A program made the translations under genes and the position numbers. A stretch of DNA of 64,000 bases from Nitrincola iocasae (GTDB lineage Bacteria; Pseudomonadota; Gammaproteobacteria; Pseudomonadales; Balneatricaceae). The stretch's first letter is position 1. Each line of letters opens with the position of its first letter. The notes under the pieces are model-generated. The model saw only the letters and a program-made list of their open reading frames with translations, was not told where the DNA came from and did no database searches. Below, one piece after another: positions 42,777-52,584 of this stretch. The stretch is taken from positions 2,976,001 through 3,040,000 of the forward strand of contig NZ_CP044222.1 of assembly GCF_008727795.1 (NCBI RefSeq), given 5' to 3'.

Positions 42777-44228
42777 ATGGAATGGGAAGTTGTTATCGGG
42801 CTGGAAATCCATGCCCAGCTCGCCACCCAAACAAAGATTTTTTCTGGAGCCAGCACCGCTTTTGGTGCTGAACCCAATACCCAGGCCTGCGCAGTCGATC
42901 TGGCGCTACCAGGCACCCTGCCGGTATTCAATGAAAACGCCCTGCGCATGGCGGTGATGTTTGGTTTGGCGGTAAATTCCGAAATTGGTAAGCGCTCTGT
43001 TTTTGATCGTAAAAACTATTTTTACCCGGACCTACCCAAAGGCTATCAGACGACACAGCTAGCTGAGCCAATTGTTGGCCCGGGCCATGTCGATATTGAG
43101 CTGGATGACGGCAGCACCCGTCGTGTACGCATCCACCATGCCCATCTGGAAGAGGATGCGGGCAAGTCGCTGCATGAAGATTTCCATGGCATGACCGGTA
43201 TCGACTTGAATCGTGCTGGCACCCCCCTGGTCGAAATCGTCTCGGAACCGGATATGCGCAGCGCCAAAGAAGCCTCGGCCTACGCACGAAAAATTCACGC
43301 TATCATCACCACACTGGGTATTTGTGATGGCAATATGGCCGAAGGCTCGATGCGTTGTGACTGCAACGTCTCAATTCGTCCCAAAGGCCAGGAAGCGCTC
43401 GGCACCCGTACCGAGTTGAAAAACATCAACTCCTTCCGCTTTATCGAACGCGCTATCGATACCGAGGTCGCTCGACAAATCGATTTGATCGAAGACGGTG
43501 GCCGGGTCATACAGGAAACGCGTCTCTATGACCCGGATCGTAATGAAACCCGCAGCATGCGCTCCAAAGAGGAAGCTAACGACTACCGTTATTTTCCCTG
43601 CCCGGATCTGCTACCAGTCATCATTGACGACAGCTACATAGAGGCCATTCGTAAGGATCTTCCAGAACTACCGGATGCACGTCGTGCACGCTTTATCAAC
43701 GACTACGGTTTATCAGCCTATGATGCGGCACTACTATCGGCCTACCGTCAGCAGGCTGATTATTTTGAGCTGGTGGTTTCAATCACGGGTGATGCAAAAC
43801 TCTCGGCCAACTGGGTGACTGGAGAGCTGGCTCGCTACCTCAATCAGCAGGACCTGGATATCAGTGCCTCACCGGTTTCAGCCGAGCAGTTAGGTGGCCT
43901 GATCAACCGTATCAAGGATGACACCATAACCGGCAAAATTGCCAAAACCGTATTCGAAGTCCTATGGAGTGACGGTGGCACAGCCGATAGCATCATTGCG
44001 GCGAAGGGTCTGAAGCAGGTTAATGATGCTGGTGCTATTGAAGCGATGATCGACCAGGTCATTGCGGAATGCACGCCGCAGGTAGAACAGTATATTGCCG
44101 CCGAACCCGATAAGCGCGGCAAAATGCTGGGCTTTTTTATGGGCCAAGTGATGAAACTGACCCAAGGCAAAGCCAACCCGGGTCAGGTTCAGGGTGTACT
44201 GAAGAAAAAACTGGACGAGCGCTGCTGA
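42777..44228 (+). CDS. gatB: Glutamyl-/aspartyl-tRNA amidotransferase subunit B
   Basis: A 483-residue protein starting MEWEVVIGLEIHAQLATQTKIFSG, with the kinase/amidotransferase core (DRKNYFYPDLPKGYQTTQ; DLNRAGTPLVEIVSEPDMRS; EGSMRCDCNVSIRP) and the C-terminal YqeY-like tail. It phosphorylates and amidates the mischarged tRNA. It is 12 bp after gatA and ends the operon. Confidence 0.98.
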   Translation: MEWEVVIGLEIHAQLATQTKIFSGASTAFGAEPNTQACAVDLALPGTLPVFNENALRMAVMFGLAVNSEIGKRSVFDRKNYFYPDLPKGYQTTQLAEPIVGPGHVDIELDDGSTRRVRIHHAHLEEDAGKSLHEDFHGMTGIDLNRAGTPLVEIVSEPDMRSAKEASAYARKIHAIITTLGICDGNMAEGSMRCDCNVSIRPKGQEALGTRTELKNINSFRFIERAIDTEVARQIDLIEDGGRVIQETRLYDPDRNETRSMRSKEEANDYRYFPCPDLLPVIIDDSYIEAIRKDLPELPDARRARFINDYGLSAYDAALLSAYRQQADYFELVVSITGDAKLSANWVTGELARYLNQQDLDISASPVSAEQLGGLINRIKDDTITGKIAKTVFEVLWSDGGTADSIIAAKGLKQVNDAGAIEAMIDQVIAECTPQVEQYIAAEPDKRGKMLGFFMGQVMKLTQGKANPGQVQGVLKKKLDERC

Positions 44229-44263
44229 TATAGAGGCATCCAGCTACGATATAGAGCGCCAGT

Positions 44264-44299
44264 AACAAAAAACCGGATCATTGACCCGGTTTTTTTGTT
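44264..44299. terminator. Bidirectional terminator between gatB and the cytochrome peroxidase gene
   Basis: AACAAAAAACCGG (from 44264) pairs with CCGGTTTTTTTGTT (to about 44299) around a nine-base loop. With A runs on one side and T runs on the other, it can stop gatCAB transcription (plus) and the ccp transcript (minus). Confidence 0.85.
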
Positions 44300-44325
44300 T
44301 CTACATACTCAGTACTAACTACCGA

Positions 44326-45384
44326 TCAATAATCTCCACCGACCATATCAACAGGACGCGGAGTTGATTTAGTGCTAACCGGCAGTTTCGGATACATTAC
44401 ATCCGGAACATCACCCGTCAAGGTGCGCAGGAAGGCGGTGATTTTCTGAACTTCATTGTCGTTCAGTTCAGCACCCAATTGCGCTACACCCATAACGGCA
44501 ACGGCTTCTTCCAAGTCCCATACAGCTCCGGAATGGAAGTAAGGCGCTGTCAGCTCAATATTGCGCAGTGGTGCGGCGCGGAAGACATAATCATCAGTGG
44601 CTGTCTTAGTCACTTCAAAACGACCACGGTCACCCTCAGGTAGAATATCCGCACCTGGACGGGTAATCAGACCAAATGGGAAGTAACCCTGTCCACCAAA
44701 GTTAACGCCAGAGTGGCAAGCGGCACAGCCTTTATCCATAAACAGCGCCAAGCCTTCTTTCTGCTCAGCATTCAGCGCATCATCCTCACCATTGAGCCAC
44801 AGGTCAAATGGTGAATTAGGGGTGATTAACGTGGCTTCAAAGGCTTCGATGGCAACTGCCATATTATCAAAACTGACCGGATCAGCCTGCTCTGGGAAGG
44901 AGGCTTTAAAGCGGTCAATATACTCTGGCATGCTGTTAAGGGTATCCACCACGCGTGCTGGCGTGCTGCTCATTTCAACCCCGGCCTGAACCGGTCCTTT
45001 AGCCTGCTCAGCCAGATCTGCCGCACGACCATCCCAGAACTGGGCGGCGTTAAAGACCGCATTGAATACGGTCGGTGCGTTACGTGGCCCTTTCTGCCAA
45101 CCATGACCAATGGATACAGGCAAATAATCATCACCACCAAAACCGACGTTATGACAGGTATTACAACTGATCAAATGACTGGAAGACAGACGCGGCTCGA
45201 AGAACAGCATCGCCCCTAATTCAACTTTTTCCGGTGTCAGCACATTACCTTCAATGACAGGTGCTTCTGTTGGAATCGCTTCAAACATTCCAGTAGCACG
45301 ATCACGCAACTCATCAGCCAGTGTAACCGAAGATGCCATGGACAGACAGATAGCTGCCGATAATAGATTGATTTTACTTTTCAT
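44326..45384 (-). CDS. ccpA: Di-haem cytochrome c peroxidase (CcpA/MauG family)
   Basis: A 352-residue protein with a signal peptide (INLLSAAICLSMASSVTLA) and two c-type haem sites: C74-x-x-C-H78 (SCNTCHN) and C220-x-x-C-H224 (GCAACHS). Family blocks LGAMLFFEPRLSSS and GPRNAPTVFNAVFNAAQFWDGRAADLAEQAKGP are present. It reduces hydrogen peroxide in the periplasm with electrons from cytochrome c. Such genes are often induced at low oxygen, and an FNR/ANR-like site lies about 100 bp upstream. It stands alone between gatB and rpe. Confidence 0.95.
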   Translation of the reverse strand: MKSKINLLSAAICLSMASSVTLADELRDRATGMFEAIPTEAPVIEGNVLTPEKVELGAMLFFEPRLSSSHLISCNTCHNVGFGGDDYLPVSIGHGWQKGPRNAPTVFNAVFNAAQFWDGRAADLAEQAKGPVQAGVEMSSTPARVVDTLNSMPEYIDRFKASFPEQADPVSFDNMAVAIEAFEATLITPNSPFDLWLNGEDDALNAEQKEGLALFMDKGCAACHSGVNFGGQGYFPFGLITRPGADILPEGDRGRFEVTKTATDDYVFRAAPLRNIELTAPYFHSGAVWDLEEAVAVMGVAQLGAELNDNEVQKITAFLRTLTGDVPDVMYPKLPVSTKSTPRPVDMVGGDY

Positions 45385-45486
45385 TTTGCCCCCTTTAACC
45401 CTGATTCAGGGTATTAAACTACCCGTAATTCTAGCAGGGTTATAGGGATTGCCAAATGAAACCGGCGTCATAGTTCAATATAAAAG

Positions 45487-45500
45487 CTGATGTAGATCAA
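45487..45500 (-). promoter_or_regulatory. FNR/ANR-type binding site upstream of ccpA
   Basis: On the minus strand TTGATCTACATCAG matches TTGAT-N4-ATCAA in nine of ten conserved positions. It lies between the rpe stop and the peroxidase start. A -10 hexamer is not clear, so the exact promoter geometry is uncertain. Confidence 0.65.
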
Positions 45501-45517
45501 TTAAAGCACCGTTTTTT

Positions 45518-46195
45518 TTATTCTATGCCAGCTTGGCTAAGCTGGCTTCGCATTTGTGCCAACGTAGCAACATAATCAGGCGTATTAAAAATAGCCGAAC
45601 CAGCGACAAAAGTATCCGCGCCTGCGGCAGCGATCTGGCCAATATTGTCTACTGTCACCCCACCATCGACCTCAAGGCGTATCGGGTAACCACTGGCATC
45701 AATGCGCTGTCGTGCTTCACGCAGCTTATCCAACGTCGCCGGTATGAACTTCTGCCCACCAAAACCGGGGTTAACAGACATCAGCAGAATGATGTCAACT
45801 TTATCCATCACATAATCGAGATAGTGCAGCGGAGTTGCTGGGTTAAACACCAGACCCGATTTACAGCCACCATCACGAATCAACTGCAAGGAGCGATCAA
45901 TATGCTCGGAAGCTTCTGGATGAAAGGTGATCCAGCTGGCCCCGGCTTCGATGAAATCCCCGATCAGGCGATCCACCGGCTTCACCATCAAATGGACATC
46001 AATCGGCGCAGTGATACCATGCTTGCGCAAGGCTTTACACACCATCGGTCCGATGGTCAGATTAGGCACATAATGGTTATCCATGACATCGAAGTGCACC
46101 ACATCAGCACCCGCGTCCAGCACAGCATTTACTTCATCACCCAGACGGGCAAAATCTGCGGATAATATGGAAGGGGCTATCAGAAAGTCTGTCAT
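45518..46195 (-). CDS. rpe: Ribulose-phosphate 3-epimerase
   Basis: A 225-residue TIM-barrel enzyme. The metal/catalytic motifs are VVHFDVMDNHYVPNLTIGP, IDVHLMVKPVDRLI, MSVNPGFGGQKFIP and LEVDGGVTVDNIGQIAAAGAD. It interconverts ribulose 5-phosphate and xylulose 5-phosphate. Length is normal. The gph and trpE genes that often follow are not here. Confidence 0.97.
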   Translation of the reverse strand: MTDFLIAPSILSADFARLGDEVNAVLDAGADVVHFDVMDNHYVPNLTIGPMVCKALRKHGITAPIDVHLMVKPVDRLIGDFIEAGASWITFHPEASEHIDRSLQLIRDGGCKSGLVFNPATPLHYLDYVMDKVDIILLMSVNPGFGGQKFIPATLDKLREARQRIDASGYPIRLEVDGGVTVDNIGQIAAAGADTFVAGSAIFNTPDYVATLAQMRSQLSQAGIE

Positions 46196-46292
46196 ATATA
46201 ATCCTGGTCGTCAGTCTGTCAAATTTGCGTTATTGTATCGAATAACCGAGCATGCATCAGCTTTACCTTTTTTGCGAGGTCCCACCTAGATC

Positions 46293-47174
46293 ATGAAAAC
46301 GACAAAATCCGGCTTTTTTCTGGCTGCACTACTTATGACCGGCTTATTTGCTTTTGCTACTCAGGTTCAGGCATACAGCATGACAGAACTGCAAGCAGTC
46401 CTACCCGCAGACACAGAAATAGTGATGCTGGAACAAGGGGACGATAGCTACCCTGCGCTACTGCAGCAAGCTGAACGTGCCGATGCACTCGGTGGCATTC
46501 TGATACTGACCGACACTGACAGTGGTAATCAATGGCTGGAACAGTCTCATGCTTTGCGACTGTATCTGGCTGAGTACGGCTGGTGGACACTCACCAGCCA
46601 GCTCCCGCTGACACCCCTCAACTTGCCTGAAGTATCAGCACAGGATAAAGAGGAGACACTGGAAGCACACAAAACAATTGTACAACAACGGATTCAGCAA
46701 GGTCTGCAGACACTGGGCGAACGTGAACAAGCGCGTTTATTGATTATAGGCATAGGCCGCAGCGCGGCTCAAGCAACCGCATTTCTTCATCAGAACCCGA
46801 ATGAAAACAACAGAGGATTGATTCTGATTAACCCCAGGCCCGTCGATGACACTCACTGGGCCGAATTTCTACAGCAACTGACTGAGCTGGAGATAACACT
46901 TATCGATCTTTATGCTGAACCCTACCCACCTGGCGAAACCGCTATCCCTGATGCACGAATGCGCCGTAATGCAGCCAGACAAGCCAGATTAGAGGATTAT
47001 CACCAAAGCAGCATCAAAACACCCTGGGCAGGCTGGCGCCAGGAAATGCCCTGGCTGAGTCGCCAGCTCAGAGGCAAGTTATTAAGGCATATTATCGAAC
47101 CCGATCAACGGTCCGATGATCAAATCATGGCGCCAGAAAATATGGATCAGCGCCCACCGGGTATTCGCCGTTAG
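46293..47174 (+). CDS. DUF3530 family secreted protein
   Basis: A 293-residue protein with a signal peptide (FFLAALLMTGLFAFATQVQA). It matches the DUF3530 family, which has an alpha/beta-hydrolase-like fold: LGGILILTDTDSGNQWLEQSHALRLYLAEYGWWTLTSQLP and RLLIIGIGRSAAQATAFLHQN. The nucleophile-elbow region reads GIGRSAA, so a serine is present but full catalytic competence is not evident. The function is unknown. Its stop overlaps the stop of djlA on the other strand by three bases. Confidence 0.8.
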   Translation: MKTTKSGFFLAALLMTGLFAFATQVQAYSMTELQAVLPADTEIVMLEQGDDSYPALLQQAERADALGGILILTDTDSGNQWLEQSHALRLYLAEYGWWTLTSQLPLTPLNLPEVSAQDKEETLEAHKTIVQQRIQQGLQTLGEREQARLLIIGIGRSAAQATAFLHQNPNENNRGLILINPRPVDDTHWAEFLQQLTELEITLIDLYAEPYPPGETAIPDARMRRNAARQARLEDYHQSSIKTPWAGWRQEMPWLSRQLRGKLLRHIIEPDQRSDDQIMAPENMDQRPPGIRR

Positions 47175-48004
47175 CGAAATCCGCGTGCTGTACGAATACG
47201 GTCGTAAGCCCCCTGAATCTCCTGCGCCCGTTCCTTGGCCAGCTGCATCATGGCTTCAGGCATACCACGAGAGACCAGTTTATCCGGATGGTGCTGACTC
47301 ATCAGCTTACGCCAAGCCTTTTTGACTTCAGCATCACTGGCTGACTCACTCACGCCCAGCACCCCATATGCCTCCGCCATCAAGGATTCGTGTGACCGTC
47401 CGGTTGCATGATCCCAGTCCCCTGCATGACGCGCAAAAGCCTGCGCCGCCTGAATACGCTCCATAACCGCACGCATCTCAATAGGACTGAATGCCAGCAA
47501 ATGGCAAATTTCTTCAATCACTGACAACTCAGCCGCTGACATTTCGCCATCGGCCATAGCCACCTGCAACTGCAGTTCCAGGAACATCAGCTTTACCGGC
47601 AAGCGGTGTCTGAGCACTAATGCCAACGGTTTTAACACCGATGACATGTCAAAATCGGCCTCTTTCCCTTGAGAAAAGTATTTAATTGCCAATTGCTTGG
47701 CCGACTCATTTAACTGCATCCGCGCCATGACTTCTCGCGCAAAGCCGATCTCCGACTCGGTGACCCGACCATCCGCTTTGGCAATTTTCCCCATCACCGT
47801 AAAAGTGGCCCGGAAAAATAACTGCTGCGGTGCAATAGCCTTAATCTTTTGAAAGGCGCGTTGAACAAAGTAGCCAATCAAACCACCAAACACCAGCCCA
47901 AACAGCCCGCCGGACATCAACCCAACCAAGCCACCTAACACCAAACCGGTTTTGTAACGGATAAATTCCTGCCCGGTTTTTTCGCCCCAATGTTGACCGC
48001 TCAC
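47171..48004 (-). CDS. djlA: Membrane-anchored DnaK co-chaperone DjlA
   Basis: A 277-residue protein with an N-terminal Gly-rich membrane segment (LVLGGLVGLMSGGLFGLVFGGLIGY). A TerB-like central domain follows (AKADGRVTESEI, then VAMADGEMSAAELSVIEEICHLL), with a C-terminal J domain (AYGVLGVSESASDAEVKKAWRKLMSQHHPDKL, with HPD). It stimulates DnaK at the membrane and is linked to envelope signalling in E. coli. The start is a GTG overlapping the murU stop. Confidence 0.95.
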   Translation of the reverse strand: MSGQHWGEKTGQEFIRYKTGLVLGGLVGLMSGGLFGLVFGGLIGYFVQRAFQKIKAIAPQQLFFRATFTVMGKIAKADGRVTESEIGFAREVMARMQLNESAKQLAIKYFSQGKEADFDMSSVLKPLALVLRHRLPVKLMFLELQLQVAMADGEMSAAELSVIEEICHLLAFSPIEMRAVMERIQAAQAFARHAGDWDHATGRSHESLMAEAYGVLGVSESASDAEVKKAWRKLMSQHHPDKLVSRGMPEAMMQLAKERAQEIQGAYDRIRTARGFR

Positions 48005-48693
48005 TCTTTTATTTCCTCAATTAACTGCCGATCCAACTGATATAAACGCTCTGGAGTACCGACATCGGACCAGCAGCCACCATGATACACACCCCGCAAA
48101 CATCCGCTGGCAATCGCCTGCCTGAATAAAGGTGCCAAAGGAAAGCGTCCAGACTGACAGGATTCGAACAAATGACCTTTGAGCACACTGATACCACTGA
48201 AGGTATGTGAACGCCCATTTTCAGGATGCAAATAACCGCTGGAATCCAGCTTAAAGTCACCCTGCTCATGCCATTTCGGATTATCCACCATCAACAATAC
48301 GCCTAAATCCTGCTCTGCTAGTGGCGTATCTATCAGCAATCGCAGATCCAGATCACAAAATACATCGGCGTTGATCACCAGAAAGCGATCATCTGACTCA
48401 GTTATTAATTGGGGCAGCGCTTTCAGAATACCACCCCCAGTCTCAAGGGGTTCGGTTTCAGCTGAATAACAGATATCCAGCCCCCACGACTGCCCGTTGC
48501 CCAATTCAGCCTCTAGTTGCTCGCCCAGCCAGGCATGATTGATGACCACCTGGGTAATACCTGACGCAGCCAGCCGCTCCAAGTGCCAGACAATCAGTGC
48601 CTTCCCACCCACCTGCAACAGGGGTTTTGGAGTGTGTAAAGTCAATGGACGCATGCGTGTACCCAAGCCTGCCGCGAGGATCATTGCCTTCAT
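48001..48693 (-). CDS. murU: N-acetylmuramate 1-phosphate uridylyltransferase MurU
   Basis: A 230-residue nucleotidyltransferase with MKAMILAAGLGTRMRPLTLHTPKPLL (the GxGxRxxPxTxxxPK motif), INADVFCDLDLRLL and the C-terminal GCWSDVGTPERLYQLD. MurU makes UDP-MurNAc directly from recycled MurNAc 1-phosphate, bypassing fosfomycin-sensitive MurA. The ATG at 48693 overlaps the amgK stop (ATGA), so the pair is coupled. Confidence 0.92.
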   Translation of the reverse strand: MKAMILAAGLGTRMRPLTLHTPKPLLQVGGKALIVWHLERLAASGITQVVINHAWLGEQLEAELGNGQSWGLDICYSAETEPLETGGGILKALPQLITESDDRFLVINADVFCDLDLRLLIDTPLAEQDLGVLLMVDNPKWHEQGDFKLDSSGYLHPENGRSHTFSGISVLKGHLFESCQSGRFPLAPLFRQAIASGCLRGVYHGGCWSDVGTPERLYQLDRQLIEEIKE

Positions 48694-49727
48694 ATATACC
48701 ACCGATCATTTAGTTCACGACCTTGTAATTCAGGTTGTTGATTAACAGTGGGTATAACCTGACTTTGTAACCAGTCAGCAAACTCGGAGAACTCAGGGTA
48801 ACGCTGGGCACTCTGATACAAATTGCGCAAAGTCAGCGGAATATCCTGAAGATAGGCTGTTTTACCATCACGCAAACACAAACGCGCAAATATCCCACAC
48901 ACTTTAAGGTGGCGCTGCATCCCCATCCAGTCAAATGCCTGTTTGAATGCAGCAACATCCATAGATTTTGCCAGCGGAGATTGCTGCTGAAACTGCTCTA
49001 CCCACCCAGCAACTTTTTCTTCCGGCCAGTGGATATAACTGTCACGCAGCAATGAAACCAGATCATAGGTCAGTGCACCGGCAACAGCATCCTGAAAATC
49101 GATCACCCCGATTTGTGCATCTGGCAGAAGCATCAGGTTACGCGAATGGTAATCTCGGTGTACAGTGACCTGCGGTTGCGCCAGTGCGGCTTCAACCAAC
49201 TGCGATTCCACCTTTGCCAACAAGCTGGATTGCGACCTGGGCAGTGATAGCCCCAGCCAGCGCTGTAAAAACCACTCATGGAACAACTGCATTTCCCGAC
49301 GCAGCAAGATCTCATCATAAGGCGGTAATGTCTGTGCTGGAATACTTTGAATTTTAACCAGCTCGGAAAAAGCTGACGCGTATAAACCATCCGCAGTTCC
49401 AGAATTCAGTGCCGCATAGAATAGTTGGTCACCAAAGTCTTCAAGCAGTAAAAACCCTTGATCAAGATCCTCAGCCAGTAATTTCGGTACCCGTACACCT
49501 GCGGCAAGCCACTGTTGTGCGACTGCCACAAAGGGGCGACAGTCCTCATGCTCAGGCGGCGCATCCATAACAATAAAAGATTGTTTGTCAGCCTGAACTC
49601 TAAAGTAGCGCCGAAAACTGGCATCTCCAGCCACCGGCTCCAGTGTAATGGGCTCATCTACCCCTAAAGCAAAACCAGTTATTTGCTTAGCTACCCAGTT
49701 TTTAAGCGCCAGCTGTCGCCTTCCCAT
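48690..49727 (-). CDS. amgK: Anomeric MurNAc/GlcNAc kinase AmgK
   Basis: A 345-residue aminoglycoside-phosphotransferase-fold kinase. EPVAGDASFRRYFRVQADKQSFIVMDAPPEHEDCRPFV forms the N-lobe, and VHRDYHSRNLMLLPDAQIGVIDFQDAVAGALTYDLVSLL gives the catalytic HRD..N and DFQD residues. AmgK phosphorylates recycled MurNAc at C1 for MurU. It is divergent from lptD, with 112 bp between the starts. Confidence 0.92.
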   Translation of the reverse strand: MGRRQLALKNWVAKQITGFALGVDEPITLEPVAGDASFRRYFRVQADKQSFIVMDAPPEHEDCRPFVAVAQQWLAAGVRVPKLLAEDLDQGFLLLEDFGDQLFYAALNSGTADGLYASAFSELVKIQSIPAQTLPPYDEILLRREMQLFHEWFLQRWLGLSLPRSQSSLLAKVESQLVEAALAQPQVTVHRDYHSRNLMLLPDAQIGVIDFQDAVAGALTYDLVSLLRDSYIHWPEEKVAGWVEQFQQQSPLAKSMDVAAFKQAFDWMGMQRHLKVCGIFARLCLRDGKTAYLQDIPLTLRNLYQSAQRYPEFSEFADWLQSQVIPTVNQQPELQGRELNDRWYI

Positions 49728-49839
49728 TCGTTGTCCCCTAGCACTTGCCCTAGTTAATGCTTTATTATGCAGTGCTTAATAGTACTAGACTCACAGGCAG
49801 CAAGAAACTCTGCCTGATTCGCTACCGGACTGCGACCTG

Positions 49840-52584
49840 ATGCCTTTTAAAAAAAATAGCGCTTACCAACTGACCCTTGCCGTGGCTGCTATCCTGTGCG
49901 CACCCTTGGTGGCTGCCCAATCGGATGAACGCCTCTGGGTATGTGACCTGCTGCCTAATGGCGAATGGGACTGCGAAGTGAATGAGCTTCTGATGGATGC
50001 CCAGTCAGGAGAGCCTTCTATACCGTCATCACCTGCACCACGCAGTGTCACAACGCCAGAAGTAACGTCTTCGCCCGCCAACCCGTCCAAGCCCGAAGTA
50101 ACTCCAGTAAGACCTGAGCCGGAGAGTCGTGTTCAGGCCTATCCGTCAGAGCCATCAACCCTGACAACGCAAACCAGTCAGCCAGTTGCAGCAACACCCC
50201 AACAACAGACAAGTAACCGGGCCCGTTCTGCTGATGCCTGGGACTGCACTGTCGGTACTGATGGCAACTGGTCATGTGCACCAGGTAATAACCAAGCCGT
50301 CAGCGTTGCCGAACTGGGTCGTTTCAATTCCAGCAGTCCTGGAGCTTCAGGACTGTTATTGAATAATCCCTATGCCTACCTTGACTGGTATCCTTACAAC
50401 AATGATGAGCCGGCTTTGTGCCGTGGGCGTTATGTAGAACCGGATATTGATTACCTGCAAAAAGATCTGGCACCTGGTGAAGAAGCCGTGTATGCCGAGG
50501 CCGATCTATCCAATGCCGACCTGCAAAGTGGTTTGGCACGCCTGACAGGTGGGGTAAAACTGCAGCAGGAAAGCCGCCTGTTCACCAGCCGTTATGGCGA
50601 AGTAGACAATGAAAACAGTACGGCCTTCCTTGAAGGAGAGGTAACCTTCAGAGAACCAGGGCTGCTATTGGTCGGGCAGCGTGCAGAAACTAATTTTGAT
50701 ACAGGTGTATCCAGCTTCTATTCAGCTGAATATATTATGCACACCGAACACCTGCGTGGTTCGGCTGCTAAAATAACCCGCTATGATGATAACCGCGTCC
50801 GTCTTGAATCCGGGGCGATCACTTACTGCGAACCAGGCAACAGCGACTGGGCAATTAACTCTGGCAATATCGTACTCCACCCTGACAAGGGCTATGGTAT
50901 AGCCACCCACGCCACATTCAGAGTGGCAGACATCCCGGTTTTTTACATGCCATGGTTCCGTTTTCCTATCGATAGCCGCCGCCAATCCGGTTTTCTCTAC
51001 CCAAGCCTCGGAATTTCAAAAAGTGATGGGGTAGATTTCAGCATTCCCTATTACTTCAATATAGCACCGAATCTGGATGATACCCTGGCGCTACGCCACA
51101 TCGAGAAACGCGGGATGTTACTGGAAAATGAGCTCAGGTATATGAATGACTGGTCTCATAACACCTTAAGCCTGGGCTACCTGTCAGGAGACAACAAATA
51201 CGAGGACGAGGATCGCTGGCTAGTAGGCTTCAACCACGAAGGCTCACCCAGTGAACGCTGGCTCAGCCACGTTGACTATACCAAGGTCAGTGACATTGAT
51301 TACTTTGCCGACCTCGGCACCTCGCTGGAAGTTCAACGTGAAGACCATCTAAACCAGCAGGGCCAGTTGCGCTACCTGGGAAATGGCTGGCAATTTCTGG
51401 CCAACTTACATCAATACCAGACCATTAGTGGTGGCGGTGTCCCTTACCAGAAATCACCACAACTGCAACTAACAGGTAATGAGCAGTTGGGCTCCGGAGT
51501 AGCGCTTAACTATCTGACTGAGTTTGTGCGCTTCGACACATCCGATTCAAGTCTTATACATGCAAACCGTGTGCATTTAAGGCCGTCCCTATCTTATCGA
51601 GCATCAAAGCCCTGGGGATATTCGAATGCTGAATTAACGCTTTGGCATAGTAGTTACGATTATTTTAATAAACCAGCAGGTAATGCAGCCTCATCACTGA
51701 CAGCGGGTATAGCCAGCATTGATTCCGGACTTTATTTCGATCGTGATTTCTCAATCGGCAGCAAAGAGTTTTCTCAATCGCTGGAACCCCGGTTGCAGTT
51801 GTTGCACAGTGAAAAAAATAATAACACCCCCTCAACTAACTTCGACTCATCACAGATGAGCTTCAGCTATTACAATTTATTTGATCGCTACGGCTGGAGT
51901 GGTAATGATCGGGTTTCTGCGACCTCGCAGGTCACTTTGGGTACATCTTCGGCTCTGTACAATAACCAGGGACGAGAAGTGGCTCGAATTGCAGCTGCAC
52001 AAGCATTTTATGCCCAAGACCGAGAACAAAATGATCTGCGTCCTGGTGATGTCAGTGGTACAGAGTCGAGTTCCAATATTGCGTTACTTGCGCAATGGAG
52101 TTTAACGCCAACCTTGCGCCTCAGACATGACTCTGAAGTTAACCGTGATGACTTTTCTCTGGAAGAGCAAAACTACCAACTTACCTGGCGTCCTGATGAT
52201 GAAAACCTTTTCTACTTCAGTTATCGAGACCGTATAAACTCAACAGATCCAAACAATGAACGGACACGCCAATCAGATCTGGTATTTCGTAATCAACTGG
52301 ATCCCCAGTGGGCGGTCATTGGACGCTGGCAACATGACATCGCCAATAGCCAGCGACTGGATACCTTGTTAGGCTTGGAATACGGAACCTGTTGCTGGAA
52401 GATGCGTTTTACAGCACGTGAATATTTATCACCAGCAAAACGATTTACGGATGCTGCCGATTATGACCGTGGTGTGTTTATCCAGGTGGTCCTTCGAGGC
52501 CTGGGTTCCTTTGGCGGCGACGGTGGTCGCAGCCTGATTGAAGAAATAACCGGTTTTAGAGAGAAAGATCATGATAACTTCTGA
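49840..52584 (+). CDS. lptD: LptD, outer-membrane LPS translocon
   Basis: A 914-residue protein, longer than E. coli LptD (784). A signal peptide is followed by a Pro/Ser/Thr-rich segment (about residues 50-130) bracketed by two copies of a W-x-C-x5-G-x-W-x-C motif (33-45 and 134-146). Then comes the OstA jellyroll (about 195-330) and the large barrel. Cys851-Cys852 near the C-terminus (EYGTCCWKM) corresponds to the tandem pair that forms disulfides with N-terminal cysteines. LptD with LptE inserts LPS into the outer leaflet. It overlaps surA by 14 bases. Confidence 0.95.
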   Translation: MPFKKNSAYQLTLAVAAILCAPLVAAQSDERLWVCDLLPNGEWDCEVNELLMDAQSGEPSIPSSPAPRSVTTPEVTSSPANPSKPEVTPVRPEPESRVQAYPSEPSTLTTQTSQPVAATPQQQTSNRARSADAWDCTVGTDGNWSCAPGNNQAVSVAELGRFNSSSPGASGLLLNNPYAYLDWYPYNNDEPALCRGRYVEPDIDYLQKDLAPGEEAVYAEADLSNADLQSGLARLTGGVKLQQESRLFTSRYGEVDNENSTAFLEGEVTFREPGLLLVGQRAETNFDTGVSSFYSAEYIMHTEHLRGSAAKITRYDDNRVRLESGAITYCEPGNSDWAINSGNIVLHPDKGYGIATHATFRVADIPVFYMPWFRFPIDSRRQSGFLYPSLGISKSDGVDFSIPYYFNIAPNLDDTLALRHIEKRGMLLENELRYMNDWSHNTLSLGYLSGDNKYEDEDRWLVGFNHEGSPSERWLSHVDYTKVSDIDYFADLGTSLEVQREDHLNQQGQLRYLGNGWQFLANLHQYQTISGGGVPYQKSPQLQLTGNEQLGSGVALNYLTEFVRFDTSDSSLIHANRVHLRPSLSYRASKPWGYSNAELTLWHSSYDYFNKPAGNAASSLTAGIASIDSGLYFDRDFSIGSKEFSQSLEPRLQLLHSEKNNNTPSTNFDSSQMSFSYYNLFDRYGWSGNDRVSATSQVTLGTSSALYNNQGREVARIAAAQAFYAQDREQNDLRPGDVSGTESSSNIALLAQWSLTPTLRLRHDSEVNRDDFSLEEQNYQLTWRPDDENLFYFSYRDRINSTDPNNERTRQSDLVFRNQLDPQWAVIGRWQHDIANSQRLDTLLGLEYGTCCWKMRFTAREYLSPAKRFTDAADYDRGVFIQVVLRGLGSFGGDGGRSLIEEITGFREKDHDNF

